A stretch of 64,000 nucleotides of DNA from Halorubrum cibi. Its GTDB lineage: Archaea; Halobacteriota; Halobacteria; Halobacteriales; Haloferacaceae. The stretch's first letter is position 1. Each line of letters opens with the position of its first letter. The notes beneath the pieces were generated by a model, which saw nothing but the letters and a program-made list of their open reading frames with translations, was not told the DNA's origin and searched no databases. Positions 8,455 through 16,129 of this stretch are shown one piece after another. The position numbers and the translations under genes were made by a program. The DNA is taken from positions 1 through 64,000 of the forward strand of contig NZ_FXTD01000007.1 of the NCBI RefSeq assembly GCF_900182635.1, in the 5' to 3' direction.

Positions 8455-9906
8455 ATGAGCTACACCGGCCCGAGAGAGCTGTATATCGACGGCGAGTGGA
8501 CCGCGGCCGAGGACGGCGCGACGTTCGAGACCGAGGACCCCGCGACGGAGGAGCCGTACGCCGAGATCGTGGAGGCAGGCGAGGCGGACGTGGATCGCGC
8601 CGTCGCCGCCGCGGACGACGCGATGGCTCGCGACGGCGAGTGGCGGTCGCTCGACCCGCGCGAGCGCGGCGCACGCCTCCACGCGATGGCCGACGCCATC
8701 GAGGAGCGGGAAGACGAGATCGTCGCGGTCGAGTCCCACGACAACGGGAAGACCCCGTTCGAGGCCTCCCTCGACGTCGAGATGGTGATCGAGACGTTCC
8801 GCTACTACGCCGGCTGGACCGACAAGATCCAGGGCGACCAGGTCCCCGTCCCCGGCGACCGGCTGAACTACACCGTCCGCGAGCCCGTCGGCGTCACCGG
8901 ACACGTGATCCCGTGGAACTACCCGTTCCAGCTCGCCGGCCGGAGCCTCGCGCCCGCGCTGGCCTGCGGCAACAGCGCGGTGCTCAAACCGTCCAGCACC
9001 ACGCCGCTCTCCGCGCTCTACTACGCGGTCGCCGCGGAGGAGGCGGGGCTCCCGGACGGCGTCCTGAACGTCGTTCCCGGCCGCGGGAGCGTCGCGGGGA
9101 ACCGCCTCGCCGGACACCCGGACGTGGCACACGTCGCGTTCACGGGCAGCACCGGCGTCGGCAAGGGCGTGATGGAGCGCGCCGCCGCGAACGTGACCGG
9201 CGTTACGCTCGAACTTGGCGGGAAGGGCCCGAACGTCATCTTCCCCGACGCCGATCTCGACGCCGCGGCAGCGGGCTGTCACTACGGGATCTTCATGAAC
9301 GCCGGCCAGATGTGTTGGGCCGGCTCGCGGCTCCTCGTTCACGAGTCGGTCCACGACGAGGTCGTCGACCGCGTCGTCGAGCGCGCCGAGTCGACCCCGC
9401 TCGGAAGCGGCATCGACGACGACGGGCGGATGGGACCGACCGTCAGCGAGAGCCAGCAGGCGGAGGTGCTCGAGTACATCGAGAGCGGCAAGGAGGAGGG
9501 CGCGACGGTCGCCTGCGGCGGGGGCGTCCCCGACGACAGGGAGACCGGCCACTTCGTCGAGCCGACCGTCTTCACCGACGTGACGAACGACATGACGATC
9601 GCCCGTGAAGAGATCTTCGGGCCGGTGTTGTCCGTGATCGAGTTCGCCGACCGCGAGGAGGCGATCGAGATCGCGAACGACTCGCCGTACGGGCTCATGG
9701 CCGGGATCTGGACGAGCGACCTCGAGACGGCTCACAGCGTCGCCGACGCGCTCGAGTACGGCATGGTGAGCGTCAACGAGTACCCCGTCACGCAGCCGCA
9801 GACGCCGTTCGGCGGCTTCAAGGAGAGCGGGCTCGGCCGCGAGCAGGGGACGGAGGCGCTCCGCGAGTACACCCAGACGAAGAACGTCAACGTCAACCTG
9901 GAGTAG
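8455..9906 (+). CDS. NAD(P)-dependent aldehyde dehydrogenase
   Basis: The 483-residue class 1/2-type aldehyde dehydrogenase oxidises aldehydes to carboxylic acids. Visible features are the N-terminal LYIDGEW, the PWNYPFQLAGRSLAPAL block, the FTGSTGVGK nucleotide loop, the general base Glu in TLELGGKGPN, the nucleophile Cys in NAGQMCWAGSR, and the EIFGPVLSV and PFGGFKESGLGRE C-terminal motifs. It resembles betaine- and phenylacetaldehyde-dehydrogenase sequences, not the PaaZ-type ring-opening ALDH. Divergent from the alcohol dehydrogenase, it likely forms an alcohol-aldehyde-acid oxidation pair. Start chosen from the TATA spacing. Confidence 0.93.
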   Translation: MSYTGPRELYIDGEWTAAEDGATFETEDPATEEPYAEIVEAGEADVDRAVAAADDAMARDGEWRSLDPRERGARLHAMADAIEEREDEIVAVESHDNGKTPFEASLDVEMVIETFRYYAGWTDKIQGDQVPVPGDRLNYTVREPVGVTGHVIPWNYPFQLAGRSLAPALACGNSAVLKPSSTTPLSALYYAVAAEEAGLPDGVLNVVPGRGSVAGNRLAGHPDVAHVAFTGSTGVGKGVMERAAANVTGVTLELGGKGPNVIFPDADLDAAAAGCHYGIFMNAGQMCWAGSRLLVHESVHDEVVDRVVERAESTPLGSGIDDDGRMGPTVSESQQAEVLEYIESGKEEGATVACGGGVPDDRETGHFVEPTVFTDVTNDMTIAREEIFGPVLSVIEFADREEAIEIANDSPYGLMAGIWTSDLETAHSVADALEYGMVSVNEYPVTQPQTPFGGFKESGLGREQGTEALREYTQTKNVNVNLE

Positions 9907-9953
9907 GCCGGCTCCGACGGGGGGTCGAGACGTTCCTCGCCTCATTCTTGAAC

Positions 9954-9960
9954 CTTTATC
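9954..9960 (+). promoter_or_regulatory. TATA box of the acyl-CoA dehydrogenase gene
   Basis: CTTTATC centred about 30 bp upstream of ATG 9987, fitting a leaderless or near-leaderless mRNA. Confidence 0.55.
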
Positions 9961-9986
9961 CGGACTGCCCGCGCGTGTAGGGCCGT

Positions 9987-11141
9987 ATGAGCCTCATCGA
10001 GAGCGCGCTCACCGACGAGCATCGCGAGATACGGGACCGGGCCGCGGCGTTCGCGACCGAGGTCGTGGAACCGGCGGCCGACCGCATCGAACGCACCGAC
10101 GAGTTCCCGCGGGAGGTGATCGAGGAGGCGGGCGACCGGGGGCTGCTCGGGATCCTCCTCCCGGAGGAGTACGGCGGCGAGGGGTCCGACTTCCTCTCGT
10201 ACTGTCTCGCGGTCGAGCGGATCGCCGAGGCGTCGGGCGCGGTCGCCGAGACGATCCAGGGCCACACCTTCGCCGCGCTCCCCGTCGCCGAGTTCGGCAC
10301 GGACGACCAGAAGGAACGGTACCTCGAACCCATGGCGCGCGGCGAGACGGTCGGATCGATGCTGCTCACCGAGCCCGACGCCGGCAGTTCGCCGAGCGAG
10401 CTGTCGACCGTCGCGGTCGCCGACGACGAGGGGTACCTGCTCTCCGGCGAGAAGTCGTTCGGGACGAACGCGGGCGTCGCCGACCTCCACCTCGTCGTCG
10501 CCCGGAAGAAGCCCGCCCCCGAGGACGGACACGGCGTCAGCGTCTTCCTCGTGCCCGGCACCGACGACCGGGACGGGTTCGCGTTCGACCGCGTCGAGTT
10601 CATGGGGATGCGCGGCCACGTCACCGGCGACTCCACCCTCTCGGACGTGCGCGTCGCCGACGATGCGCTGCTCGGCGAGGTCGGCCAGGGCTTTCGGATC
10701 GCCATGGGCACCATCGACATGGCCCGGACCGGCCTCGGGGCGATCGGGACCGGCATCGCGCGCGCGGCCTTCGATCAGGCCATCGCGTACGCGGGCGACC
10801 GCGAACAGGGCGGCCAGCCGGTCGGGAACTACCAGGCGGTCCAGGTGCTCGTCGCGGACATGGACGCCGAGCTCGACGGCGCGCGCCACCTGGTGTACGA
10901 CTCCGCGAAGGCGATCGCCGACTGCGAGGGCGACACCCGGACCTCGAGCAAGGCGAAGTACGTCGCCAGCGAGGCCGCCGAGTTCGTCACGCGAAACGCG
11001 ATCCAGGTCCACGGCGGGAAGGGATACCGCACGGACCTCCCCTTGGAGCGGTACTACCGGGACGCGAAGATCCTGAGCATCATCGGCGGCACGACGGAAA
11101 TACAGAAGACGACGGTCGCGGGCGAGGCGCTCGGTCTCTGA
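9987..11141 (+). CDS. Acyl-CoA dehydrogenase lacking the usual catalytic glutamates
   Basis: The 384-residue flavoprotein has the full acyl-CoA dehydrogenase architecture: N-terminal helices, the substrate/FAD segment LLTEPDAGSSPSE (residues 127-138), the middle beta domain, and the C-terminal QVHGGKGY and TEIQK motifs. Expected reaction: alpha,beta-dehydrogenation of an acyl-CoA with electrons to ETF. The base is usually Glu in a YEGT loop, or in an LDLER helix for isovaleryl-type enzymes. Here the first position reads IGGT (G367) and the second DMAR (A246), so neither Glu is present. Either another acid serves, as the Asp in cyclohexanecarboxyl-CoA dehydrogenases, or the reaction differs. 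It follows the aldehyde dehydrogenase and converges on a crotonase gene. Confidence 0.88.
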   Translation: MSLIESALTDEHREIRDRAAAFATEVVEPAADRIERTDEFPREVIEEAGDRGLLGILLPEEYGGEGSDFLSYCLAVERIAEASGAVAETIQGHTFAALPVAEFGTDDQKERYLEPMARGETVGSMLLTEPDAGSSPSELSTVAVADDEGYLLSGEKSFGTNAGVADLHLVVARKKPAPEDGHGVSVFLVPGTDDRDGFAFDRVEFMGMRGHVTGDSTLSDVRVADDALLGEVGQGFRIAMGTIDMARTGLGAIGTGIARAAFDQAIAYAGDREQGGQPVGNYQAVQVLVADMDAELDGARHLVYDSAKAIADCEGDTRTSSKAKYVASEAAEFVTRNAIQVHGGKGYRTDLPLERYYRDAKILSIIGGTTEIQKTTVAGEALGL

Positions 11142-11150
11142 ATCGGGGCG

Positions 11151-11993
11151 CTACTCCTCGTCGGGCGCGCCCGGCTCCTTGTCGCCGAGTTCGACGCCGA
11201 GGAAATCGGGGTCGTGGTCGCCGAGGAAGGCGTCGACGCCCTCCTTCGCCACGTCGGAGCCGAGAAGCCGGTTCTGGAGCTCCCGCTCGTGTGCGAGCGC
11301 GTCCCAGAGCGGCAGTTCGAGCCCCTCGTTGACGGCCAGCTTGTTGTGGCCGACGGCCATGTGGGACTTCTCGACGATCTGCTCGGCGAACTCGCGGGCG
11401 GCGTCCTCGACCTCGTCGGGCGGGTGGATCTCGTCGAAGATGTCCCGCTCGGTCGCCTCCGCCGGCGTGAGCGTCTCGCCGGTGATCATCATCTTCAGCG
11501 CGGTCGACCGGTCGATGTAGCGCGGGAGCAGCTGGGTGCCCGCCTCGCCGGCGATGAGGCCGAGGTGGATCTCGGGCATGCCGACGTTGTAGCCGTCGTC
11601 GTCGCCGACGAACCGGAAGTCACACGCGAGCGCGAGCTCCAGGCCGCCGCCCATGCAGTGACCGTTCACCATCGCGATGAAGATGGTGTCCGTCGTCCGC
11701 ATCTTCATGATGATCTCCTTGCTCGTCTGGCTCGCGTAGCCGACCTGCTTGCCGGACTCGCTCTGGAGCTCCTTGATGTCGAAGCCGGTCGAGAAGAACT
11801 TCTCGCTCGCGCTGCCGAACAGCGCCGCGCGGACGCTCTCGTCGAACCGGACCGTCTCGACCACGCGCTGTAACTCGAGCAACACGTCGATGTTGTGCGC
11901 GTTCGCCGGCGGGCGGTCGAGGCGAATGGTTCCGACGTGGTCCTCCAGGTCAGTCTGGAAATACTCTAGATCCAGCTCGCTGAACGATTTCAT
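11151..11993 (-). CDS. Enoyl-CoA hydratase/isomerase (crotonase), candidate PaaG/PaaF
   Basis: Starting at ATG 11993 (MKSFSELDLEYF) gives 280 residues; the open frame continues 25 codons upstream with basic, non-family sequence, so I exclude it. Crotonase signatures: NGHCMGGGLELALACD with the first catalytic Glu, and MPEIHLGLIAGEAGTQLLPR with the second. Both acids of hydratase/isomerase chemistry are therefore present. It lies directly 5' to 3' after the paa epoxidase genes on the same strand with a 133-bp gap containing its own AT-rich promoter region. A role in isomerising ring-epoxide to oxepin-CoA (PaaG) or hydrating the ring-opened product (PaaF) is inferred from position. Confidence 0.88.
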   Translation of the reverse strand: MKSFSELDLEYFQTDLEDHVGTIRLDRPPANAHNIDVLLELQRVVETVRFDESVRAALFGSASEKFFSTGFDIKELQSESGKQVGYASQTSKEIIMKMRTTDTIFIAMVNGHCMGGGLELALACDFRFVGDDDGYNVGMPEIHLGLIAGEAGTQLLPRYIDRSTALKMMITGETLTPAEATERDIFDEIHPPDEVEDAAREFAEQIVEKSHMAVGHNKLAVNEGLELPLWDALAHERELQNRLLGSDVAKEGVDAFLGDHDPDFLGVELGDKEPGAPDEE

Positions 11994-12126
11994 ACGATCC
12001 ACCGATCGAATCCGTCGTATATGTATGTTCTCATTACGCTCGTTCGTGACGGTCGAAACGGCGCTCACACGCCGCTAACGGTGGAAGAAGGGCTGGCCGC
12101 CGCCGCGACGATCGCCGCGGCCGTCC

Positions 12127-12294
12127 TCACTCGCCGGGCTGTTTCCCGTCGTACTTGATCCGCTCGAAGACGGTGTGACAGCCGTTGCAGTAGTACTGCG
12201 TCTTCGAGATCTCGCTGCCGAACGCCGACTCCTTGTCGACGTCGGCCGACCCGCAGTGCGGACACTCGACGGTCGGGTCCTCGGAGTCGCTCAT
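12127..12294 (-). CDS. Zinc-ribbon protein equivalent to the C-terminal part of PaaD
   Basis: The 55-residue product has two CPHC/CNGC-type knuckles (CPHCGSADVDKESAFGSE... YYCNGCHTVFE). The pattern matches the C-terminal zinc ribbon of bacterial PaaD, which in those proteins follows a DUF59 domain. Here the DUF59 half is a separate gene and paaB and paaC lie between the two. The ATG at 12294 overlaps the paaC stop by one base (TGATG). Likely role: iron-sulfur or metal maturation of the phenylacetyl-CoA epoxidase together with the DUF59 protein. It is last in the paa operon. Confidence 0.85.
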   Translation of the reverse strand: MSDSEDPTVECPHCGSADVDKESAFGSEISKTQYYCNGCHTVFERIKYDGKQPGE

Positions 12295-13052
12295 CACTCG
12301 ATCGCGAACTCGGCGTTGCGTTCCCCGCGGATCTGGACGAGGTCCTCCGCTCTGACCCCGCCCTCCCCGACGCGGCGTCTGGTCTCGTCCCACGCGTCCG
12401 CGTCCGGCGCGTCCCAGTCGACACCCTCCAGCGAGACGTCCGTCTCGGCGAAGAGGTCGCGGTAGTGGTCGATGAACCGTTCCCTGACGTCCGCGACCGA
12501 CTGGTTCGTGAACCCGGCGTCCACGAGGGAGTCGTCGTCGAGTCCCTCGGGACCGACGAGCGCGAGCGCTGAGGGGATCGTCTCCTCCAGCGTGGACTGG
12601 AGCGTCTCCGGATTCTCGGCCGCCAGCGTCTCCAAGCGGGCGTCGTGGTACTCCAGGTGGAAGTACTCGTCCTCACCCATCTTCGTGATCATCCCCTCCA
12701 TGTCCTCGCGGTCGATCGCGTCGAGCATGTACCACGCCGCGCGGTCGATCGGGGCGATGGTGGCCATGTACGCCGTCCAGTCGCCGTCGATCGCGTCGAG
12801 ACACGAGGCGTTGGCGAACTCCTCCGGGTCGCGATCGCCCCGGAGCCAGTCGCCGTCGCGGCCCTGCGACTCCAGCTTGCGGAAGAGCTGTCGGACGTGG
12901 CCGACCTCCTCCTGGGCCGCGCTCGAGCCGCCGATGTCGTCCTCGAGCGAGGGGCCGGCGAGGCTCCACTGCGCGTAGCGGTGGCCCAACACGAGCTTCG
13001 TGTCCGTGATCGCCTGAACGTAGTCGACGGCCGCCGCGGGCCACTCGCTCAT
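12294..13052 (-). CDS. paaC: 1,2-phenylacetyl-CoA epoxidase structural subunit PaaC
   Basis: The 252-residue protein has the ferritin-like four-helix fold of PaaC (YAQWSLAGPSLEDDI, AQEEVGHVRQLFRKLE, EDEYFHLEYHDARLE). PaaC pairs with PaaA in the epoxidase core as the structural, non-catalytic subunit that converts phenylacetyl-CoA to its ring-1,2-epoxide. The start ATG 13052 overlaps the paaB stop by 4 bp; a long upstream open frame is off-family and excluded. Part of the paaA-D-B-C-zinc-ribbon operon. Confidence 0.92.
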   Translation of the reverse strand: MSEWPAAAVDYVQAITDTKLVLGHRYAQWSLAGPSLEDDIGGSSAAQEEVGHVRQLFRKLESQGRDGDWLRGDRDPEEFANASCLDAIDGDWTAYMATIAPIDRAAWYMLDAIDREDMEGMITKMGEDEYFHLEYHDARLETLAAENPETLQSTLEETIPSALALVGPEGLDDDSLVDAGFTNQSVADVRERFIDHYRDLFAETDVSLEGVDWDAPDADAWDETRRRVGEGGVRAEDLVQIRGERNAEFAIE

Positions 13053-13264
13053 TGTGGCACCTCCCGGCGGACGTTGCCGTGTTCGACCTCGAGCAGGTCC
13101 TCCTCGCGTACGACCGCGAGGTAGTTCCAGTCCTCCTCGTCGTAGGTGTTGTACGCGTACGTCTTCGCCAGCCGGTCGCTGTGGGCGCTGACGGTGCCGA
13201 GGTGAAGAGTGTCGTCTCCCTCGTTTCGCCGACCGAACACCGCGTACTTCGTCATTCCCGTCAT
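13049..13264 (-). CDS. paaB: 1,2-phenylacetyl-CoA epoxidase subunit PaaB
   Basis: The 71-residue protein (YAVFGRRNEGDDTLHLGTV... YAYNTYDEEDWNYLAVVRE) matches the small beta-rich PaaB subunit, shorter than the ~95 residues of bacterial PaaB. PaaB bridges PaaAC heterodimers. I place the start at 13264 because it overlaps the upstream stop (ATGA); an in-frame ATG three codons later (13255, MTKYAVF) also fits. It overlaps paaC by 4 bp. Confidence 0.9.
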   Translation of the reverse strand: MTGMTKYAVFGRRNEGDDTLHLGTVSAHSDRLAKTYAYNTYDEEDWNYLAVVREEDLLEVEHGNVRREVPQ

Positions 13265-13653
13265 AGGCTGATCCCCGAGTTGCGCATCTTCTCACGCACC
13301 GATTCCGTGAGCATGTCCTTCGACCACACCGGGTCCCAGACCACGTCGACGTCGACGGAGTCGACGCCGTCGACGACGCGCAGACAGCTCCGGACGTCGT
13401 TCTTGATCATGTCGTAGGCCGGACAGCCCATACACGGGAAGGACATCTCCACGTCGACGTGGCCGTCGTCGGCCGACACGTCGTAGACCATCGCCATCTC
13501 GACGAGGCTCACCGGGATGTGCGGGTCCGGTATCTCGTCGAGTTCCGCCCACAACCGGTCCTCGAAGGTCGAGGCATCGGACCGACGCCGCTCGACGAAC
13601 TCGCTTTTCCGGGCCGGTCCCGAGGTTCCGCCGGTTCGTTGTTTCGTCGACAT
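13261..13653 (-). CDS. paaD: PaaD N-terminal half: DUF59/MIP18-type metal-sulfur maturation protein
   Basis: The 130-residue product has a basic N-terminal extension and then a DUF59 domain (DEIPDPHIPVSLVEMAMVYD, MSFPCMGCPAYDMI with the conserved cysteines, VWDPVWSKDMLTE). DUF59 proteins act in iron-sulfur assembly; PaaD is needed for an active phenylacetyl-CoA epoxidase. Bacterial PaaD ends with a zinc ribbon that is absent here but encoded separately at 12127-12294. The ATG 13653 lies 2 bp after the paaA stop; it overlaps paaB by 4 bp. Confidence 0.88.
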   Translation of the reverse strand: MSTKQRTGGTSGPARKSEFVERRRSDASTFEDRLWAELDEIPDPHIPVSLVEMAMVYDVSADDGHVDVEMSFPCMGCPAYDMIKNDVRSCLRVVDGVDSVDVDVVWDPVWSKDMLTESVREKMRNSGISL

Positions 13654-13655
13654 CG

Positions 13656-14576
13656 TTACACCTGCACGCTCACTTCGCCGGACTGGATCATGTTCACGTA
13701 CTTCTCGTTGGCCGGTCCGCGGTTCCGCCAGCGGTCGATGACGTCGTCCCAGGAGATCGGCTCGTCGAAGCGCCACTCCTTGTTCTCCTGGTCGAACGCG
13801 ACCGGCATGTCGTACTCGAGGACGTACTCGTCGGCCTCCTCGTCGTAGTGGGCCGGCACGTCGAGGTCGAGCTCCTCCATCAGCGGGAGGGTCCGCGAGA
13901 GCCAGTCCTGTCTGAGCTCGTCGTTCGACTTGCCCTTGATGCGGTAGTCGAGCTGCTCGGTGTTGCGCTTCTGGTCGTCGGACATGCCGAACCACTCGAC
14001 GCCCATGGGGAACATCCAGTCGACGGCGTCCTGGAGCCGCTCGTGGGTCTTGTCGCTCTTGTTGGACAGCCGGCGCATCCAGGTCTCCCCGTGCCGGAGG
14101 TGGAACTGCTCCTCCTTCTCGACTTTCGTCAGCGCGCGCTTCCAGGGCGCGTACGACGTGTTCTCGTAGATGTCGCCGAGCAGGACCATCCCGGCGCGGT
14201 CGAAGATGCCGTGGGCGGTCACGAGCTCCGCGAAGTTCTCGAGGTGCTGGTCGAACCCGTACGTGTTCCGGAACTCGTGGGGTTCGCGCTCGTAGATCAA
14301 TTCTTGGCGGTCCTCGCCGAGGTCCTCGAGCAGGCGGTAGGCGATGTGGCCGTGGCCGAGCTCGTCCTGGACGACGCTGATACACGACGCGCGGGCGTCG
14401 ATCGAGGGCGCGTTCAGTGACTGGTCGTAGTAGGCGGGCGCGCTCATCAACTCGGTGTCCCCCGAGACGAGCAGGATCCGCTTGAGGGCCTTCTTGTAGC
14501 CCTCCGTCATCTCCTCCTCGGATTCGATCATCTTGCCGTTCTGAAGCTGCTTTTTCAACTGTTTCTCTGTAGGCAT
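13656..14576 (-). CDS. paaA: 1,2-phenylacetyl-CoA epoxidase catalytic subunit PaaA
   Basis: The 306-residue diiron oxygenase subunit has the expected carboxylate/histidine ligands: E72-x2-H75 in DELGHGH and E156-x2-H159 in EKEEQFHLRHGE, with E42 and E117 as likely partners. PaaA with PaaC forms the core that epoxidises the CoA-bound aromatic ring using O2 and reductant. First gene of the five-gene paa operon. A TATA-like ATTATAAT at 14612-14619 lies ~40 bp upstream, and a GTATAC-type palindromic sequence sits just beyond it, so regulation at this promoter is likely. Divergent from an acetyltransferase gene followed by a ferredoxin gene. Confidence 0.95.
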   Translation of the reverse strand: MPTEKQLKKQLQNGKMIESEEEMTEGYKKALKRILLVSGDTELMSAPAYYDQSLNAPSIDARASCISVVQDELGHGHIAYRLLEDLGEDRQELIYEREPHEFRNTYGFDQHLENFAELVTAHGIFDRAGMVLLGDIYENTSYAPWKRALTKVEKEEQFHLRHGETWMRRLSNKSDKTHERLQDAVDWMFPMGVEWFGMSDDQKRNTEQLDYRIKGKSNDELRQDWLSRTLPLMEELDLDVPAHYDEEADEYVLEYDMPVAFDQENKEWRFDEPISWDDVIDRWRNRGPANEKYVNMIQSGEVSVQV

Positions 14577-14627
14577 TGTCGGATCGACTGATTGACCGTT
14601 CGGAGGCCAGCATTATAATTGTTTTCT

Positions 14628-14647
14628 GTATACGATTCGCGTATCGA
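14628..14647. promoter_or_regulatory. Candidate operator upstream of paaA (GTATAC-type)
   Basis: GTATACGATTCGCGTATCGA lies about 9 bp upstream of the paaA TATA-like element (reading leftward), at the position of an activator or BRE-competing repressor. Its left half matches the GTATACGA half of three near-identical sites in 15764-16147; the right half is degenerate (CGTATCG rather than GTATAC). Confidence 0.5.
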
Positions 14648-14713
14648 TGACGCCTCTGGACGCCGATCCGTCGGTACTCCGTTCGGCTCCGTGAGAACCC
14701 GTCGACACGATCT

Positions 14714-14721
14714 TTTTTATC
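14714..14721 (+). promoter_or_regulatory. TATA box of the acetyltransferase gene
   Basis: TTTTTATC centred 27 bp upstream of ATG 14744, fitting a leaderless transcript that would also carry the ferredoxin gene. Confidence 0.55.
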
Positions 14722-14743
14722 AGTCGGGGACGACGGGGCGCAC

Positions 14744-15238
14744 ATGGCATACGAGGTGCGACACGCGACGAGCGAGGATGCGGAGGACCTGATCGAACTC
14801 TGGCACGGGTTCACCGATCACCTCTCCGAGTACGACGACCGGTACCGCCACAAGGAGAACGCGGACGAGCGCTGGATCCGCTACTTCGAGAACCAGCTCG
14901 TCGACTCCAAGTACGGCACCGTCGTCGTCGCGGAGGAGTCGTCGTCGGGGGAGCTGATCGGCGTCCTCGAGGCCCGCGTGATGGGCGATCACCCGATCTT
15001 CCGGCTCCAGGACCACGGCTACATCAACGGCCACTACGTCGACCCCGACCACCGCGGCCAGGGCGTCGGGAAGGCGCTCCTGGAGACGGCCGACGAGTGG
15101 TTCTCCGGGCCGCCCCACGAGGTGGAGTTCTTCCGCATCGACGTGCTCGAGGGCGACGACGAGGCCGCCGAACTGTACGAGGAGCTCGGCTTCGAGCCGG
15201 TCGAACACGTCTACGAGACGTCTGCGGGGAACCGGTAG
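14744..15238 (+). CDS. GNAT-family N-acetyltransferase
   Basis: The 164-residue protein has the acetyl-CoA-binding motif A (VDPDHRGQGVGKALLE) and the C-terminal AAELYEELGFEPVE block of GNAT enzymes. The substrate is unknown. It shares a promoter region with paaA and is followed after 6 bp by the ferredoxin gene, so it is embedded in the paa locus, though its role in aromatic degradation is not evident. Confidence 0.88.
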   Translation: MAYEVRHATSEDAEDLIELWHGFTDHLSEYDDRYRHKENADERWIRYFENQLVDSKYGTVVVAEESSSGELIGVLEARVMGDHPIFRLQDHGYINGHYVDPDHRGQGVGKALLETADEWFSGPPHEVEFFRIDVLEGDDEAAELYEELGFEPVEHVYETSAGNR

Positions 15239-15244
15239 AGCGCC

Positions 15245-15529
15245 ATGGTAGAGACGTACACGGTCGAGCTCGTCGACCGCGGGAAGACGATCGAGGTGCC
15301 GGCCGACAAGTCCATTCTGGAGGCGGCCGAAGAGATCGGCATCGACCTCCCCTACCAGTGTCGAATGGGCGTCTGCGGCGTCTGCTCGGCGAAGTGTGAG
15401 GGCGACGGCGAGGTCGATCAGACCGAGGGGATGTTCCTCTCCGACGGCGAGAAGGAGGAGGGGTACGTGTTGACCTGTATCGGTCGTCCCCTCTCGGATC
15501 TGAAGCTACAGACGGACGAGAGTCCCTGA
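15245..15529 (+). CDS. Plant-type 2Fe-2S ferredoxin, likely electron donor to the Paa epoxidase
   Basis: The 94-residue protein carries the cluster ligands C39-x4-C44-x2-C47-x30-C78, typical of plant-type and PaaE-domain ferredoxins. Bacterial PaaE fuses such a domain to an FAD/NAD reductase; no reductase domain is encoded in this locus. I infer that this stand-alone ferredoxin feeds electrons to PaaAC, with a reductase elsewhere. It lies 6 bp after the acetyltransferase stop. Confidence 0.9.
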   Translation: MVETYTVELVDRGKTIEVPADKSILEAAEEIGIDLPYQCRMGVCGVCSAKCEGDGEVDQTEGMFLSDGEKEEGYVLTCIGRPLSDLKLQTDESP

Positions 15530-15763
15530 AGTCTCCGACCGTTTCCGGATCGTCTTCTCCCGTTTCGACTCCGCCTCCCGACAGCCTTCGGTTCTTCTCT
15601 ACCCATCGAACTCCGGCAGGCGGGGTATCCCGTCGATCGATCCCGTGCGATGCGGGGCACGTCGTACTCCGGGATCTTCCCCTCTCCGTGTCGTCAACGT
15701 CTCACGTCGTGTATGCGTGGCGCTTCCATGGAGGTCCCGGACCGTGAGGCTCGTTCGATGTGT

Positions 15764-15781
15764 GTATACGATATTGTATAC
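15764..15781. promoter_or_regulatory. GTATAC-N6-GTATAC site 1
   Basis: GTATACGATATTGTATAC: two GTATAC hexamers 12 bp apart, i.e. about one helical turn, on the same face of DNA. Same architecture as sites 2 and 3. Confidence 0.6.
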
Positions 15782-15810
15782 AGAATTCGAATACGCCATC
15801 GGGGCAATTG

Positions 15811-15833
15811 TAACACGGGCTAAGTGTGTGTTA
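15811..15833. promoter_or_regulatory. TAACAC-N11-GTGTTA palindrome, copy 1
   Basis: Arms TAACAC (15811-15816) and GTGTTA (15828-15833). Over 25 aligned bases it matches copy 2 at about 19, including the spacer core CT-AGT, so the two are copies of one site type 49 bp apart. Confidence 0.5.
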
Positions 15834-15859
15834 TAACTGGGATCCGCGCGAGATCGTCG

Positions 15860-15882
15860 TGACACGGACTTAGTTCGTGTTA
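15860..15882. promoter_or_regulatory. TGACAC-N11-GTGTTA palindrome, copy 2
   Basis: Arms TGACAC (15860-15865) and GTGTTA (15877-15882), same spacing as copy 1. Could be a paired operator for a dimeric regulator different from the one reading the GTATAC sites. Confidence 0.5.
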
Positions 15883-15975
15883 CACTTGCGTGTCGGATCC
15901 CGTTCCGCCCAGATCCCGTCCGATATCCGTCCTCGAAGGACGATCGTTCACAGATCTCGCATCTCTCATAAATTC

Positions 15976-15993
15976 GTATACGATTACGTATAC
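15976..15993. promoter_or_regulatory. GTATAC-N6-GTATAC site 2
   Basis: GTATACGATTACGTATAC; with one flanking base on each side the two halves become identical 8-bp palindromes CGTATACG separated by 4 bp. The most regular of the three sites. Confidence 0.6.
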
Positions 15994-16129
15994 GGCCATA
16001 TCCGTGGCTTTAGGCCGTTTTAGGCGGCATTCTCTCGAAGATACGTGGCTCGAGAACGTGGATTCCATCGCCCGATCGAGCGTTCCGCGACGATCGTGTG
16101 CGATCGCCGACTCGTCGCTCGAGATCGGA

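Noticed and set aside
11994-12068. Upstream extension of the crotonase gene at 11151
   Set aside because: The extra 25 codons are basic and unlike family N-termini; a promoter-like AT-rich segment lies within them.
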